A DNA stretch of 64,000 nt from Ilumatobacteraceae bacterium (GCA_022843125.1 JALHOG010000007.1:24971-88970), one strand, 5' to 3'. Shown: positions 8,933-18,349, counted from the first letter of the stretch. Numbers and translations: made by a program. Notes: generated by a model from the letters alone, not told the origin.

Positions 8933-10594
8933 ATGAACGGACGAGACAATCACATCGGCGGCGCCGGCGACCGCCGGCGCGGTCGCCGCCGATGGGTCGC
9001 CACGACCGTGGCGATGATCGCGACGGTGGCGTGGACCACGGCGGGAGACACTCCTGTCGAGGCCGCGACGTCGCTCGTCGGGCTCTGGGAGATGAACGAG
9101 GGTGCCGGCGCGACCACCATGGTCGACTCGGGACCGTTCGGTTTCGACGGTGTGGTCGGGCCGGCCATCCAAACAGGCGCCGTGCACGCTGGCGCGCTCG
9201 GGTACCGGTGGTCGAACGTGAGCCCCACCGCCCCACCGGCGAAGCCGGAGCGGATCGCCTACGTGCCGTCGTCGAGACACCTCAACCCCGACTCGGGCGA
9301 TTATGCGATCGAGTTCCGCTATCGCACCACCCGCAGCTTCGGCAACGTCGTGCAGAAGGGCCAGAACGCGACGCCGGGCGGCTACTTCAAGTTCGAGCAG
9401 CCCAACGGCAACATGACGTGCCTGTTCAAGGGTGGCAACGGCCAGCAGCGGGCGATCCGCTCGCCGATCCGGACCAACGACGGCAACTGGCACACCATCC
9501 GCTGCGAACGCACCGCCACCTTCATCCGGCTCTTCGTCAACGGCGTGCAGGTCGGGCGGCTCAACGGGCCGACCGGCAACATCTCGAACACGCAGCGCCT
9601 GTCGATCGGCGGGAAGTCGACGTGTGACCAGATCGAGATCACCTGCGACTACTTCGTCGGCGACATCGACTACATCAGGATCGAGAAGGCCGGTGCGGTG
9701 CCGCCGCCCAATCAGCCGCCGGTCGCAGCGTTCACACCATCGTGCGATGAGCTCGCCTGCACATTCGACAGCGCAGCGTCGACCGACTCCGACGGCACGA
9801 TCGTCCAACGGCAATGGACGCTCGGCGACGGAACCACGGCGACCGGCCCGACCACCGCGCACACCTACGCGGCACCGGGCCCGTACGTCGTGACCTTGAC
9901 CGTGACCGACGACGACGGCGCGTCGACCCAGACCCAGCGGACCCTCAACCTCGGCCAGCCCGCCGGAGCGATCAGCTTCGTCGGTGGCGCCGCCAGCTCG
10001 GCGACCTCGACGACACACCGAACGACGCTGCCCTCGGTCGAGGCCGGCGACGCGGTGCTGCTCTTCCTCACCGTCGGCTCGGCGGTCACCGTCGGTCAGC
10101 CGACCGGTGTGACCGGCTGGGAGCTGGTCGGCACGGCGGCTGCGGGCTCAGGGTCCACCACGGTCTGGAAGAAGGTGGCGGCGGCAGGCGACGCCGGAAG
10201 GACCGTGACGATCACCACCTCCGCGTCCGCCAAGAGCAGCCTCGGCGTCGTGGCGTATCGCGGCGCGTCGGACACCGATCCGGTCGCAGCGTTCGCCCGA
10301 ACGATCCACACCAGCGGCGCTGGGCGCACATCACCGGCCGCCCCGGTCGATGCCCCCGGGTCACTCGTGGTGTCCTATTGGGCGCACCGCGACTCGTCGA
10401 GCACCTCGCTCGTTCCCCCGGCCGGAGTCGTGACTCGCCTCACCGGCACCCAGTCGGGCGGCGGGCGCATCACGATGCTCCTTGCCGACAGCGGCGGCCC
10501 GGTGGGCATCGGGTCGTACGGAGGGCTCACCGCCACCGCGCAGGCGTCGAGCAGCTTCGCGACATCGTGGACGCTGGTGCTCCGCCCCGGCTGA
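8933..10594 (+). CDS. secreted LamG-PKD protein with distinct C-terminal domain
   Basis: 553-residue exported paralogue. A long basic n-region and hydrophobic core (cleavage likely after PVEA) are followed by the same LamG-like domain as the two upstream genes and one PKD domain (FTPSCDELACTFDS start). Instead of FDTR repeats it ends in about 200 residues rich in Ser, Thr, Ala and Gly (starting AISFVGGAASS), a beta-rich module I recognise only as common in secreted actinobacterial proteins. The ATG is chosen because GGAG stands 7 nt upstream; an in-frame ATG at 8897 would add 12 residues. The swap of C-terminal modules between close paralogues suggests recombination at the PKD boundary. Confidence 0.85.
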   Translation: MNGRDNHIGGAGDRRRGRRRWVATTVAMIATVAWTTAGDTPVEAATSLVGLWEMNEGAGATTMVDSGPFGFDGVVGPAIQTGAVHAGALGYRWSNVSPTAPPAKPERIAYVPSSRHLNPDSGDYAIEFRYRTTRSFGNVVQKGQNATPGGYFKFEQPNGNMTCLFKGGNGQQRAIRSPIRTNDGNWHTIRCERTATFIRLFVNGVQVGRLNGPTGNISNTQRLSIGGKSTCDQIEITCDYFVGDIDYIRIEKAGAVPPPNQPPVAAFTPSCDELACTFDSAASTDSDGTIVQRQWTLGDGTTATGPTTAHTYAAPGPYVVTLTVTDDDGASTQTQRTLNLGQPAGAISFVGGAASSATSTTHRTTLPSVEAGDAVLLFLTVGSAVTVGQPTGVTGWELVGTAAAGSGSTTVWKKVAAAGDAGRTVTITTSASAKSSLGVVAYRGASDTDPVAAFARTIHTSGAGRTSPAAPVDAPGSLVVSYWAHRDSSSTSLVPPAGVVTRLTGTQSGGGRITMLLADSGGPVGIGSYGGLTATAQASSSFATSWTLVLRPG

Positions 10595-10689
10595 GGCTCG
10601 CGACCACCCAACTTCCACCGAGCGCGCTGGTGTCACCACGCAGCGGGAGGTGGGCGGCGGACCTTGACTGCTGTTTGCCCACGCACCCG

Positions 10690-10718
10690 CTGACATAGAA
10701 CGACCATTCTCGTACCGT
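10690..10718 (+). promoter_or_regulatory. sigma-A-type promoter of the propeller/FDTR gene
   Basis: CTGACA (10690-10695, five of six matches to TTGACA) and TACCGT (10713-10718) are separated by 17 bp. The -10 ends 6 nt before the ATG at 10725, so the transcript is predicted to be leaderless and to start at or next to the A of the start codon. Confidence 0.55.
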
Positions 10719-10724
10719 GTGATC

Positions 10725-13106
10725 ATGCGGGACAGGACAACGTGGTGCGGGATCCGTCGAGCGGTGCCGGTGCTGGTCGGTGCGGCCGTCATCGCCGGCT
10801 TCGGAACTGGCGGATCGACGGCGAGGGCGGACAGCCCACCCATCGACGCCCGGCTCGCGGCCGGGCACGTCACGGAGGCGGCGACGGTCTCTCCGATCAG
10901 GACGACCATCCTCGACGTCGTCGTCAGGAACCTCCTCCACGACGCCACACGCGACGTGCTCTACGCCGCCGTCGACGGGACCTCTCCCCGCTACGCGAAC
11001 CGGGTCATCGCCGTCGACCCCGACACCGGTGAGGTGCTCGGCGAGACCAACGTCGGTACCCAGCCCAACGCGCTCGCCATCAGCGCCGACGGTGGCGAGT
11101 TGTACGTCGGGACCGATGGCAGCGGCTCGGTCCGCCAGTTCCACCTTCCCGGCATGACGCCGGGTTGGACCTACGCGATCGAGATGGGCCGCCTCGGGAT
11201 CCAGACCGCGGAGGACATCGAGGTCTCTCCCGCCGACCCCGACCTCGTCGCGGTCACGGTCCGCGAGGGGAACAACCACCGGCATGTGGTCCTGCTCGAC
11301 GACGGGGTGCCGTTGCCCGACCGCTACGCGACCCGTCCGAGCGTCAACGTGATCGAGTTCTCACAGGACGGCACCCATCTCTGGGGCGCCAACAACTGGA
11401 GCAGCAGTTACGACTTCACCCGCATCGCGGTCACTGCGACGGGCCTCACCAAGATCGACTCGGTCTCCGGGCTCGTCGACTACGCCTACTCCGACATCGA
11501 CACCGCCGACGGCCTCGTGTACACCACCTCCGGGCGCATCATCGACCCACGCGGCGGAACGACCGTGCTGGTCGACACCCTGGCACCTCCACGCGCGCCG
11601 CGCGGGGTCGCCACCGACGCATCGGCCGACCGCGTCTACTTCGTGAGCGACGTGTCCAGGGGCGTCACCATCACCGCGCACGACACCGACACCCGCGATC
11701 AGGTCGGCGAGTGGTTGATCGACGGCGCCGAGCACTCCGGACGGCGCCTGCGCGCGCTGGGCGACGATCGAGTGGCGTTCACCTCAGGAGGCCACCCGCT
11801 CGCCGCCGGCGCACGGCTCGTGATCGTCGATCTCACCCCCGACCCAGGCCCTACCCCGGACCCGACACCAGATCCCACCCCGGACCCGACACCAGATCCC
11901 ACCCCGGACCCGACACCAGATCCCATCCCGGACCCGACACCAGATCCCATCCCGGACCCGACACCGCCGTCACTCGGCTCGTTCGGTGAGTACACCGCGC
12001 TCACGCCGACCCGCGTGCTCGACACGCGAATCGACCTCGGGCACAGCGGGGCGATCGGCGCTGGCGAGACGATCGACCTCCAACTCGCCGGGGTGGCCGG
12101 TATCCCGCGCACGGGCGTGACCGCCGTGGTGATGAACGTCACGGCCGCGCTGCCCACGCAACCCGGCTTCCTGACCGTGTTCCCGACGGGCATCCCGATC
12201 CCGACGATCTCGAACGTCAACTTCGATGCGAACGGCGTGGTCGCCAACCTCGTCACGATGCCGCTCGGTAGCGACGGTGCGGTGTCGATCCACAATCCGT
12301 TCGGCTCCGTCGACGTGCTCGCCGACATCGCCGGCTTCTACGCCGACACCGACGGTCCCGACGGCCTGCGCTTCACGCCGGTCACCAACACGCGAATCAT
12401 GGACTCCCGCACCGGTCTCGGCGGCCGGTCGGGTGCGCTCACGCCGCAGACCGAGGTCGAGCTCCAGGTCGCAGGCGTCGGTGGCGTGCCGGGCACGGCG
12501 CGCGCCGTTGCGCTGAACGTGACCGTCACCGGTCCGTCCGCCGGCAGCTTCGTCAGCGTCTACCCGGCCGACGTCCTGCGTCCGACCGTGTCGAACCTGA
12601 ACGTCGCACCCGGCTCGACCAATGCCAACCAGGCCATCGTCCGGCTCTCCACCAGCGGCGCTGTGCGGCTCTACAACGAGGCCGGATCGGCGCACGTGAT
12701 CGTCGATGTCGTCGGCTACTACAGCGACGGCGCCGACGTCCCGGGCGACGAACGCGGTCGGTTCGTCCCGATCGATCCGGAGCGTCTGATCGACACGCGC
12801 CGCGACAGCCCGTTCGAGGGTTCCGGCGCACTCCCACCGAACGCCGTGCTCTACACCGGGGACGAGGGCGAGATCGCCTCGGCCTACGTGCTCAACGTCA
12901 CGGCCACGGGCACGATCGGCAACGGTTTCGTCACCGCGTACCCGTTCGCTCTCGGCGATCCGACTCCCGAGTCGTCGACGCTCAACTACCGATCGGGCCA
13001 GACCGTGCCCAACCACGCGATCACGATGACCGGCCCGTACCTCGGCTTCTTCAACGCCGGCGGCACCGCCCACGTCCTCGTCGACGTCTTCGGCGCCTTC
13101 ACGTAG
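10725..13106 (+). CDS. secreted beta-propeller-like protein with PDPT linker and three FDTR repeats
   Basis: 793-residue exported protein. The signal peptide ends near ARA/DS (residue 35). Residues about 40-370 look like a YVTN/SMP-30-type beta-propeller (repeats such as VIAVDPDTGEVLGETNVGTQPNALAIS). A low-complexity linker of repeated PDPTPDPT/I units follows, encoded by a 24-bp DNA tandem repeat. The C-terminus has three FDTR-type repeats starting with (L/M/I)D(T/S)R motifs near residues 430, 556 and 687; these are more diverged than those of the two LamG proteins. The shared tail on an unrelated N-terminal domain argues that the FDTR block is a reusable module, perhaps for surface attachment. 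The start is set by the adjacent promoter. Confidence 0.87.
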   Translation: MRDRTTWCGIRRAVPVLVGAAVIAGFGTGGSTARADSPPIDARLAAGHVTEAATVSPIRTTILDVVVRNLLHDATRDVLYAAVDGTSPRYANRVIAVDPDTGEVLGETNVGTQPNALAISADGGELYVGTDGSGSVRQFHLPGMTPGWTYAIEMGRLGIQTAEDIEVSPADPDLVAVTVREGNNHRHVVLLDDGVPLPDRYATRPSVNVIEFSQDGTHLWGANNWSSSYDFTRIAVTATGLTKIDSVSGLVDYAYSDIDTADGLVYTTSGRIIDPRGGTTVLVDTLAPPRAPRGVATDASADRVYFVSDVSRGVTITAHDTDTRDQVGEWLIDGAEHSGRRLRALGDDRVAFTSGGHPLAAGARLVIVDLTPDPGPTPDPTPDPTPDPTPDPTPDPTPDPIPDPTPDPIPDPTPPSLGSFGEYTALTPTRVLDTRIDLGHSGAIGAGETIDLQLAGVAGIPRTGVTAVVMNVTAALPTQPGFLTVFPTGIPIPTISNVNFDANGVVANLVTMPLGSDGAVSIHNPFGSVDVLADIAGFYADTDGPDGLRFTPVTNTRIMDSRTGLGGRSGALTPQTEVELQVAGVGGVPGTARAVALNVTVTGPSAGSFVSVYPADVLRPTVSNLNVAPGSTNANQAIVRLSTSGAVRLYNEAGSAHVIVDVVGYYSDGADVPGDERGRFVPIDPERLIDTRRDSPFEGSGALPPNAVLYTGDEGEIASAYVLNVTATGTIGNGFVTAYPFALGDPTPESSTLNYRSGQTVPNHAITMTGPYLGFFNAGGTAHVLVDVFGAFT
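11857..11967 (+). repeat. 24-bp in-frame tandem repeat, about 4.6 copies
   Basis: Units begin at 11857, 11881, 11905 and 11929 with a partial fifth at 11953. The unit starts CGGACCCGACACCAGATCCC and encodes eight residues of a PDPTPDPT/I linker. Copies differ only at the last Thr/Ile codon. Because the period is a multiple of three, gain or loss of units changes linker length without a frameshift. Confidence 0.9.
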
Positions 13107-13117
13107 CACCACCCGAA

Positions 13118-13149
13118 TTCCGTAGCCGGAAGGCCCGGTCGGTGACCGG
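13118..13149. terminator. two short hairpins between convergent genes
   Basis: TTCCG-TAGC-CGGAA (13118-13131) and CCGGTC-GGT-GACCGG (13135-13149) lie in the 75-bp gap between the propeller gene and the convergent META-domain gene. They could end transcription from both sides. No T run follows, so this is a modest call. Confidence 0.35.
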
Positions 13150-13181
13150 CAGTACGGATCGAGTTGACGCGGCGCCGAAGA

Positions 13182-13745
13182 TCAGGCGGCCGGGTCGGTG
13201 GGGGGCGGCGGCGTCGGGACGACCGTCAGCGCTGTCGACGAGGGCGTCGGCCGAACCGTCGCCGGCCCTGCGCGTTCGAACACCCACACCGACGTGGGTG
13301 CGGTGAGGCTCAGCGTTGAACTCGCGAGCGACCACTCGACCGTGCCGCTCGTCAGCTCGCGGAACGCGGCCTCGATCTCGCCCAGCGGACCCGTGCAGAA
13401 CGCTTCGCTCGCGGTTCCCTCGCCGAACGTCATGCTCGTCGCACCGAGGTCGACCACGACCTCGAAGTCGTTGCAGCCACGCGAGCCGGTGATCCGGTCA
13501 CCTGCGATCTCGAACGTCACGCCCACCGTGTCGAGGTCGGTCAACTCAACCCCGTCGACGGTCGCCGCGATCGCCCGCCATTCGCCGTCGAGCGAGCCGT
13601 CGGCAGGCGGCGCGCCCGTCGCCGGGGCGGGCAGCGTGATGGTGTTCGCGATCGGCGTTCCCCCATCGTCGCTGGTGGCAGCGCACGCGCCGCCCAGCAG
13701 GACGACCGCGACCAGCGCAACCGTCGTGGTGCGGGTCCGCGTCAC
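13182..13745 (-). CDS. META-domain lipoprotein (HslJ-like), downstream copy
   Basis: 187-residue predicted lipoprotein: short basic start, hydrophobic core and lipobox LGGAC with Cys21. After a linker comes one META/HslJ-like domain (LDGEWRAIAATVDG ... GSRGCNDFEV ... FGEGTASEAFC ... WSLASSTLSLT). HslJ-type proteins sit in the envelope and are linked to stress or antibiotic tolerance in other bacteria; the role here is unproven. The GTG start overlaps the TGA of the upstream gene as GTGA, so the pair is translationally coupled. It is a tandem duplicate of the gene before it, with an extra Thr/Pro-rich C-terminal tail. Confidence 0.8.
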   Translation of the reverse strand: MTRTRTTTVALVAVVLLGGACAATSDDGGTPIANTITLPAPATGAPPADGSLDGEWRAIAATVDGVELTDLDTVGVTFEIAGDRITGSRGCNDFEVVVDLGATSMTFGEGTASEAFCTGPLGEIEAAFRELTSGTVEWSLASSTLSLTAPTSVWVFERAGPATVRPTPSSTALTVVPTPPPPTDPAA

Positions 13746-14125
13746 TCGAACACCCACTCCGACGTCGAGCTCGTGAGGGTCAGCTTCCCACCGTCGAGCG
13801 ACCACTCGGCGGCACCACTGGTGAGCGCGTAGAACAGCGCCTCGATCTCGCCCTGTCTCCCGTCGCAGAACATCTCGGTCGCGGCGCCCTCGCCGAACGT
13901 GATCGTGCTGGCGTCGATCCCAGCTGCGGTGTCGTACTCGTTGCAGCCGCTCGACCCGGTGATCCGGTCGCCGTCGATCTCCATCGTCACCACCACGGTG
14001 TCGAGACCGGTGACCTCGACGCCGTCGACGGTGGCGTGCGTCGCCCGCCAGTCGCCGCCGAGCGATGAGCCGCCGCAGCCCGCAGCGACCGATGCCAGCA
14101 CCAGCAGCGGCAGCACACGTCGCAC
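13742..14125 (-). CDS. META-domain lipoprotein (HslJ-like), upstream copy
   Basis: 127-residue predicted lipoprotein with lipobox VAAGC (Cys17) and a META domain (LGGDWRATHATVDGVE ... GSSGCNEYDT ... FGEGAATEMFC ... WSLDGGKLTLT). The GTG start is supported by a TACGTT hexamer (minus strand, 14137-14132) ending 6 nt upstream. It is followed by its paralogue with a 4-base GTGA overlap. The conserved central Gly-Cys-Asn and the second Cys suggest a disulfide in the exported domain. Confidence 0.8.
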   Translation of the reverse strand: MRRVLPLLVLASVAAGCGGSSLGGDWRATHATVDGVEVTGLDTVVVTMEIDGDRITGSSGCNEYDTAAGIDASTITFGEGAATEMFCDGRQGEIEALFYALTSGAAEWSLDGGKLTLTSSTSEWVFE

Positions 14126-14144
14126 GCCCGCAACGTACACAACC

Positions 14145-14789
14145 TCACTGGAGGGCGGTGCTGATCGCTGCGGCGGTGGCGACCACCTGCGGGCCGAAGC
14201 GGCGGCCGGGCTCACGGGTCAGGCGTTCCACCGGGCCGCTGATGCTCACGGCGGCGACCACACGTCCGTCGGCGTCGTGGACGGGCGCGCTGACCGAGGC
14301 AACGCCCGCCTCGCGCTCCTCGACGCTCTGCACCCATCCCGCACGTGTGGTCTCCCCGCGCAGCACGGTGCCTGCCGAGCCGGCGTCGAGGGGGAAGAGC
14401 ACACCCTCGGGGACGATCCAGCGCAGCGCGTGCGGTGACTGGAGCGACACGACGCAACGACGCTGCGCCCCTTCGCGCACGAAGAGCTGCACGCTCTCGC
14501 CGGTGTCGTCGCGCAACCGTTCCAACACGGGCAACGACAGCGCTGCCAGCGGGAACCGCTCCGACGCCACGCGGCCCAGGGCCGCCAGCTCAGGCCCGAG
14601 ATCGAAGCGGCCGTCATCGTCGCGGCGCAGCAAGCCGTGCTCCTCGAGTGCCACGGCCAGCCGGTGTGCGGTCGCACGCGGCAATCCGGTGGCGGCCTGC
14701 AGGCCGTTCAGCGTGAGCGGCGTGTCGGCGACTGCACGCAGCACGTGCACCGCTTTGTCGAGCACGCCGACGCCGGTTACGATGTCCAT
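14145..14789 (-). CDS. ndgR: IclR-family regulator of leucine genes (NdgR/LtbR type)
   Basis: 214-residue transcription factor. An N-terminal winged helix (about 5-65, with [19 protein letters not shown] as helix-turn-helix) precedes an IclR effector domain (about 75-214, ending [14 protein letters not shown]). It is divergent from leuCD with only 36 bp between start codons. This arrangement is the hallmark of Streptomyces NdgR and Corynebacterium LtbR, which control leuCD and other amino-acid genes. The two promoters must overlap: a TACGCT hexamer for this gene (14804-14799, minus strand) lies over a TATCTC-like hexamer for leuC. Orthology rests on family plus position; it was not tested by search. 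Confidence 0.85.
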   Translation of the reverse strand: MDIVTGVGVLDKAVHVLRAVADTPLTLNGLQAATGLPRATAHRLAVALEEHGLLRRDDDGRFDLGPELAALGRVASERFPLAALSLPVLERLRDDTGESVQLFVREGAQRRCVVSLQSPHALRWIVPEGVLFPLDAGSAGTVLRGETTRAGWVQSVEEREAGVASVSAPVHDADGRVVAAVSISGPVERLTREPGRRFGPQVVATAAAISTALQ

Positions 14790-14825
14790 ACCGCAAGAAG
14801 CGTATCTCAGAAAGTGGGACGCACC

Positions 14826-16256
14826 ATGACCGCAACGCCGGACAGGCCGATGACGCTGCCGGAGAAGATCTGGTATCGCCACGTCGTGCACAGCGCGCCA
14901 GGCGAGGCCGATCTCCTGTACATCGACCTCCACCTCGTCCACGAGGTCACCAGCCCGCAGGCGTTCGACGGCCTGCGACTGAGCGGCCGCACGGTCCGCC
15001 GTCCCGATCTCACGATCGCCACCGAGGACCACAACGTCCCCACTGCCGACATTCACCTGCCGATCGCCGACGAGATCTCGGCCAAGCAGGTCGACACGCT
15101 GCGCCGCAACACCGCCGAGTTCGGCGTGACGAACTTCCCGATGGGCGACCCGAACCAGGGCATCGTCCACGTGATCGCACCCGAGCAGGGCCGCACCCTC
15201 CCCGGCATGACCGTGGTGTGTGGCGACAGCCACACCGCCACCCACGGCGCGTTCGGCGCGCTCGCGTTCGGCATCGGCACGAGCGAGGTGGAGCACGTGC
15301 TCGCCACTCAGACGCTCCCCCAGTCACGCCCGAAGTGGATGTCGGTCACCGTCGAGGGCGACCTGCCGCCGGGCGTCACCGCCAAGGACGTGATCCTCGC
15401 GATCATCGGCCAGATCGGCACCGGCGGCGGCATCGGTCACGTCATCGAGTTCCGCGGCTCGGCGATTCGTGCGCTCTCGATGGAAGGCCGCATGACGTTG
15501 TGCAACATGACGATCGAGGCGGGCGCCCGCGCCGGCCTCGTCGCCCCCGACGAGACCACGTTCGCCTACCTCGAGGGTCGCGATCATGCACCGAAGGGCG
15601 ACGCCTGGGAAGCAGCCGTCGCCGACTGGCGCACGCTCCAGACCGACGACGGCGCCGTGTGGGACAAGGAGGTCGTGATCGACGCCTCTGCCCTCACCCC
15701 GCAGGTCAGCTGGGGCACCAACCCGGCCCAGGTCGGTTCGATCGACGGCACAGTGCCGTCGCCCGACGACTACGCCGATCCGACCACCCGCGAGACCGTC
15801 GCCCGTGCGTTGGAGTACATGGGCCTTCAACCCGGCACGCCGATCAAGTCGATCCCGGTCGACACCGTGTTCATCGGCTCGTGCACCAACAGTCGCATCG
15901 AGGACCTCCGGGCAGCGGCCGCCGTGATGGAGGGCCGGACCGTGACCGTGCCGCGCGTGATGGTCGTCCCCGGATCGCACCGGGTGAAGGTCCAGGCCGA
16001 AGCCGAGGGTCTGCACGAGGTCTTCCGTGCAGCCGGAGCCGACTGGCGCGAACCCGGTTGCTCCATGTGCCTCGCCATGAACCCCGACAAGCTGGCCCAA
16101 GCCGAGCGCTCGGCCAGCACCAGCAACCGCAACTTCGAGGGCCGCCAGGGCCGCGGCGGCCGCACCCACCTCGTGTCCCCCGCTGTCGCCGCCGCCACCG
16201 CGGTCAAGGGCACGTTCGCCACCCCGGAAGACCTGGATGAGGGAGTCCCGTCATGA
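14826..16256 (+). CDS. leuC: 3-isopropylmalate dehydratase large subunit
   Basis: 476 residues, normal for LeuC. With LeuD it isomerises 2- to 3-isopropylmalate in leucine synthesis using a [4Fe-4S] cluster. Cluster ligands are visible in GSCTNSR and in GCSMCLAMN; the substrate region [19 protein letters not shown] is intact. The ATG is 36 bp from the divergent IclR regulator and lacks a clear Shine-Dalgarno site. leuD follows with an ATGA overlap, so the two subunits are coupled in translation. Confidence 0.97.
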   Translation: MTATPDRPMTLPEKIWYRHVVHSAPGEADLLYIDLHLVHEVTSPQAFDGLRLSGRTVRRPDLTIATEDHNVPTADIHLPIADEISAKQVDTLRRNTAEFGVTNFPMGDPNQGIVHVIAPEQGRTLPGMTVVCGDSHTATHGAFGALAFGIGTSEVEHVLATQTLPQSRPKWMSVTVEGDLPPGVTAKDVILAIIGQIGTGGGIGHVIEFRGSAIRALSMEGRMTLCNMTIEAGARAGLVAPDETTFAYLEGRDHAPKGDAWEAAVADWRTLQTDDGAVWDKEVVIDASALTPQVSWGTNPAQVGSIDGTVPSPDDYADPTTRETVARALEYMGLQPGTPIKSIPVDTVFIGSCTNSRIEDLRAAAAVMEGRTVTVPRVMVVPGSHRVKVQAEAEGLHEVFRAAGADWREPGCSMCLAMNPDKLAQAERSASTSNRNFEGRQGRGGRTHLVSPAVAAATAVKGTFATPEDLDEGVPS

Positions 16257-16837
16257 AAGCCGTACAGATCGTGTCGGGGACCGGAGTACCGCTCAAGCGG
16301 TCCGACGTCGACACCGACCAGATCATCCCGGCCGAGTGGCTCAAGCGGGTCGAGCGCACCGGATTCGAGAAGGGTCTCTTCGCGACGTGGCGTGACGACC
16401 GCGACTTCGTGCTCAACCAGGAGCAGTACCAGGGCGCGTCGATCCTCGTGGCCGGGCCGGCGTTCGGCGTCGGTTCGTCACGCGAGCACGCGGTGTGGGC
16501 GATCCAGCAGGGCGGGTTCGATGCGGTGATCGCACCGAGCTTCTCCGACATCTTCCGCAACAACTGCACGAAGAACGGCCTCATCCCCGTGGTCGTGCCC
16601 GAGGAAACCGTCGAGCGGATCTGGGCGGCGATCGACGCCGACCCGACGACGGAGATCACGGTCGACATGGAGCGCCTGACCGTCGAGGTGCCGGCCGCCG
16701 GCATCACGGCGAGCTTCCCGATGGACGCCCCCACGCAGGAGCGGTTCCTGAAGGGCCTCGACGACGTCGGCATCACCCTCACCCACGCCGACGCGATCGA
16801 CTCCTACGAAGCCAACCGCCCCGCCTGGCTCCCCTGA
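16253..16837 (+). CDS. leuD: 3-isopropylmalate dehydratase small subunit
   Basis: 194-residue swivel subunit that completes the LeuCD enzyme. The family motif [14 protein letters not shown] and the [13 protein letters not shown] start are present. Its ATG overlaps the stop of leuC. A strong perfect hairpin follows the stop, separating it from the convergent helicase gene. Confidence 0.97.
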   Translation: MKAVQIVSGTGVPLKRSDVDTDQIIPAEWLKRVERTGFEKGLFATWRDDRDFVLNQEQYQGASILVAGPAFGVGSSREHAVWAIQQGGFDAVIAPSFSDIFRNNCTKNGLIPVVVPEETVERIWAAIDADPTTEITVDMERLTVEVPAAGITASFPMDAPTQERFLKGLDDVGITLTHADAIDSYEANRPAWLP

Positions 16838-16842
16838 CGAAC

Positions 16843-16871
16843 GTTCACGTTGTGTCAGACACAACGTGAAC
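16843..16871. terminator. perfect 14-bp inverted repeat between convergent genes
   Basis: Arms GTTCACGTTGTGTC and GACACAACGTGAAC are separated by one base. The element fills most of the 37-bp gap between the leuD stop and the stop of the convergent DEAD-box gene, so it is placed to act as a bidirectional terminator. There is no T run on either side. Confidence 0.65.
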
Positions 16872-16874
16872 CGG

Positions 16875-18197
16875 TCACTTGGTGGTGGTGGTCGCTGCGT
16901 CGGCCTGGAAGAGGCTGAGGTCGCGCAAGTTGGCGTTGTTCGAGAACACCTCGATGGGCGGGCCCAGCGGGAGTCGCAGCATGCGCTGGAGGATGCGCAT
17001 CTGGGTGTGCTGGTTGTACTCGACGAACGTGACCGCCCAGCCGTCGCGACCGGCGCGAGCCGTGCGACCCGAGCGGTGGAGGTAGTCCTTCGGATCCTTC
17101 GCCGGCTCGTAGTGGATCACGGCGCCGATGTCGTCGATGTCGATGCCGCGGGCTGCGACGTCGGTGGCGATCAACATGTGCAAGCGGCCTTCGGAAAAGT
17201 CCTGCAGGGCGCGCTCACGCGCCTTCTGCGGCAGGTCACCGTGGATCGCCGAAACCTTGACCCCGAGATCGTGCAGCTCCTGGTCGACCTTGTCGCAGAG
17301 GCGCTTGGTCTGGCAGAAGACGACGACCTTGGGGATGCCCTGACCGATCGCCGCGACCACGCGCGACTTGTCCATGTGGTGCACCGCGAGGAACAGGTGG
17401 TGCATCGTGCCGACGGTGTCGGTGGCGGCGTCGACCGCAACCTCGATCGGATCCTTCAGGTAGTGCCGGATCAGGTGACCCACGTCGCCGTCGAGCGTGG
17501 CCGAGAACAGCATCGTCTGGCTGCGACCGGTGCAGTGCCGGAGGATCCACTCGACCTGCGGCGTGAAGCCGTCATCGGCCATGCGGTCGGCCTCGTCGAG
17601 GCACACGATCTGCACCGCGCTGAGGTCGACCTCGTTCGACTTGATCAGGTCGATCAAGCGCAGCGGCGTCGCCACGACGAGCTCGACGCCCTTCTGGAGG
17701 TCGTCGATCTGGGTATGGCGGCTGGCACCTCCGTAGACCGGGGCGACCGTCATGCCGGCGTGCTGCGCAATCGGCTGCAGCACCTCGGCGACCTGCACGG
17801 CGAGCTCACGAGTCGGCACCAGCACGAGCCCGAGCGGCTTACGCGGCTGCGCTTGGTCGGTGATGCGGGCCAACATGGGCACGCCGAACGCCAGCGTCTT
17901 CCCCGAGCCGGTCTTCGCACGGCCACACACGTCGCGGCCCTGCATCGCCACCGGGACGGCTTCGGTCTGGATGGCGAACGGCTGAGCGAACCCACAGGCC
18001 GCGAGGCCTTCGTCGATTCGGGCCGGCACGCCGAGCGCAGCGAAACCGGTGGGGGCCTCCACGGCGGGGAGCAGGTTGGTGGTGGTCAGGTTGCCTGTGC
18101 GGGTGGGTTCGGTCGACTCGGACGACGGTCCGGAGCGGCGAGGACGGCGCCCGCGAGGCGCACCGCGGCCCGTTGACCGCGCAGGGGGTTGATTCAT
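16875..18197 (-). CDS. DEAD-box ATP-dependent RNA helicase
   Basis: 440-residue helicase with a basic low-complexity N-terminal segment of about 55 residues, then the two RecA-like domains. Motifs are complete: Q motif near IQTEAVPVA, Walker A AKTGSGKT, PTRELAVQ, DEAD in VCLDEADRMADDG, SAT, and HRSGRTARAG. It belongs to the RhlE/CshA-like group that remodels RNA in ribosome assembly or mRNA decay. The ATG is preferred over a TTG at 18206; a TAGCCT hexamer (18212-18207, minus strand) ends 9 nt before the ATG. Confidence 0.93.
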   Translation of the reverse strand: MNQPPARSTGRGAPRGRRPRRSGPSSESTEPTRTGNLTTTNLLPAVEAPTGFAALGVPARIDEGLAACGFAQPFAIQTEAVPVAMQGRDVCGRAKTGSGKTLAFGVPMLARITDQAQPRKPLGLVLVPTRELAVQVAEVLQPIAQHAGMTVAPVYGGASRHTQIDDLQKGVELVVATPLRLIDLIKSNEVDLSAVQIVCLDEADRMADDGFTPQVEWILRHCTGRSQTMLFSATLDGDVGHLIRHYLKDPIEVAVDAATDTVGTMHHLFLAVHHMDKSRVVAAIGQGIPKVVVFCQTKRLCDKVDQELHDLGVKVSAIHGDLPQKARERALQDFSEGRLHMLIATDVAARGIDIDDIGAVIHYEPAKDPKDYLHRSGRTARAGRDGWAVTFVEYNQHTQMRILQRMLRLPLGPPIEVFSNNANLRDLSLFQADAATTTTK

Positions 18198-18280
18198 GAT
18201 CTGCAAAGGCTACCCGCAGGGACAGAGCGCCAGCGTGGACCGTCCGTAGCCCGCCCGTCATGTCACGCGCGCTTCGCCGG

Positions 18281-18309
18281 TTGAGTTCTCCGGCGAGCAG
18301 GAGTAGGGT
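18281..18309 (+). promoter_or_regulatory. leuA leader promoter
   Basis: TTGAGT (18281-18286) and TAGGGT (18304-18309) are separated by 17 bp. The -10 ends 8 nt before the ATG of the leader peptide, so the leader peptide would be translated from a leaderless transcript. Confidence 0.6.
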
Positions 18310-18317
18310 TCCAGCCG

Positions 18318-18349
18318 ATGTCGTGCCGCGAGTTGCTTCTCCTTATGTA

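Noticed and set aside
10662-10701. TTGACT (10664) paired with TAGAAC as a promoter
   Set aside because: The spacer would be 26 bp. The CTGACA-N17-TACCGT pair just downstream is far better.
11857-11967. Tandem repeat considered as a CRISPR array
   Set aside because: There are no unique spacers; the units abut, stay in frame and encode a Pro/Asp/Thr linker.
16866-18176. 436-codon plus-strand frame opposite the helicase gene
   Set aside because: No recognisable motif. All DEAD-box motifs are on the other strand.
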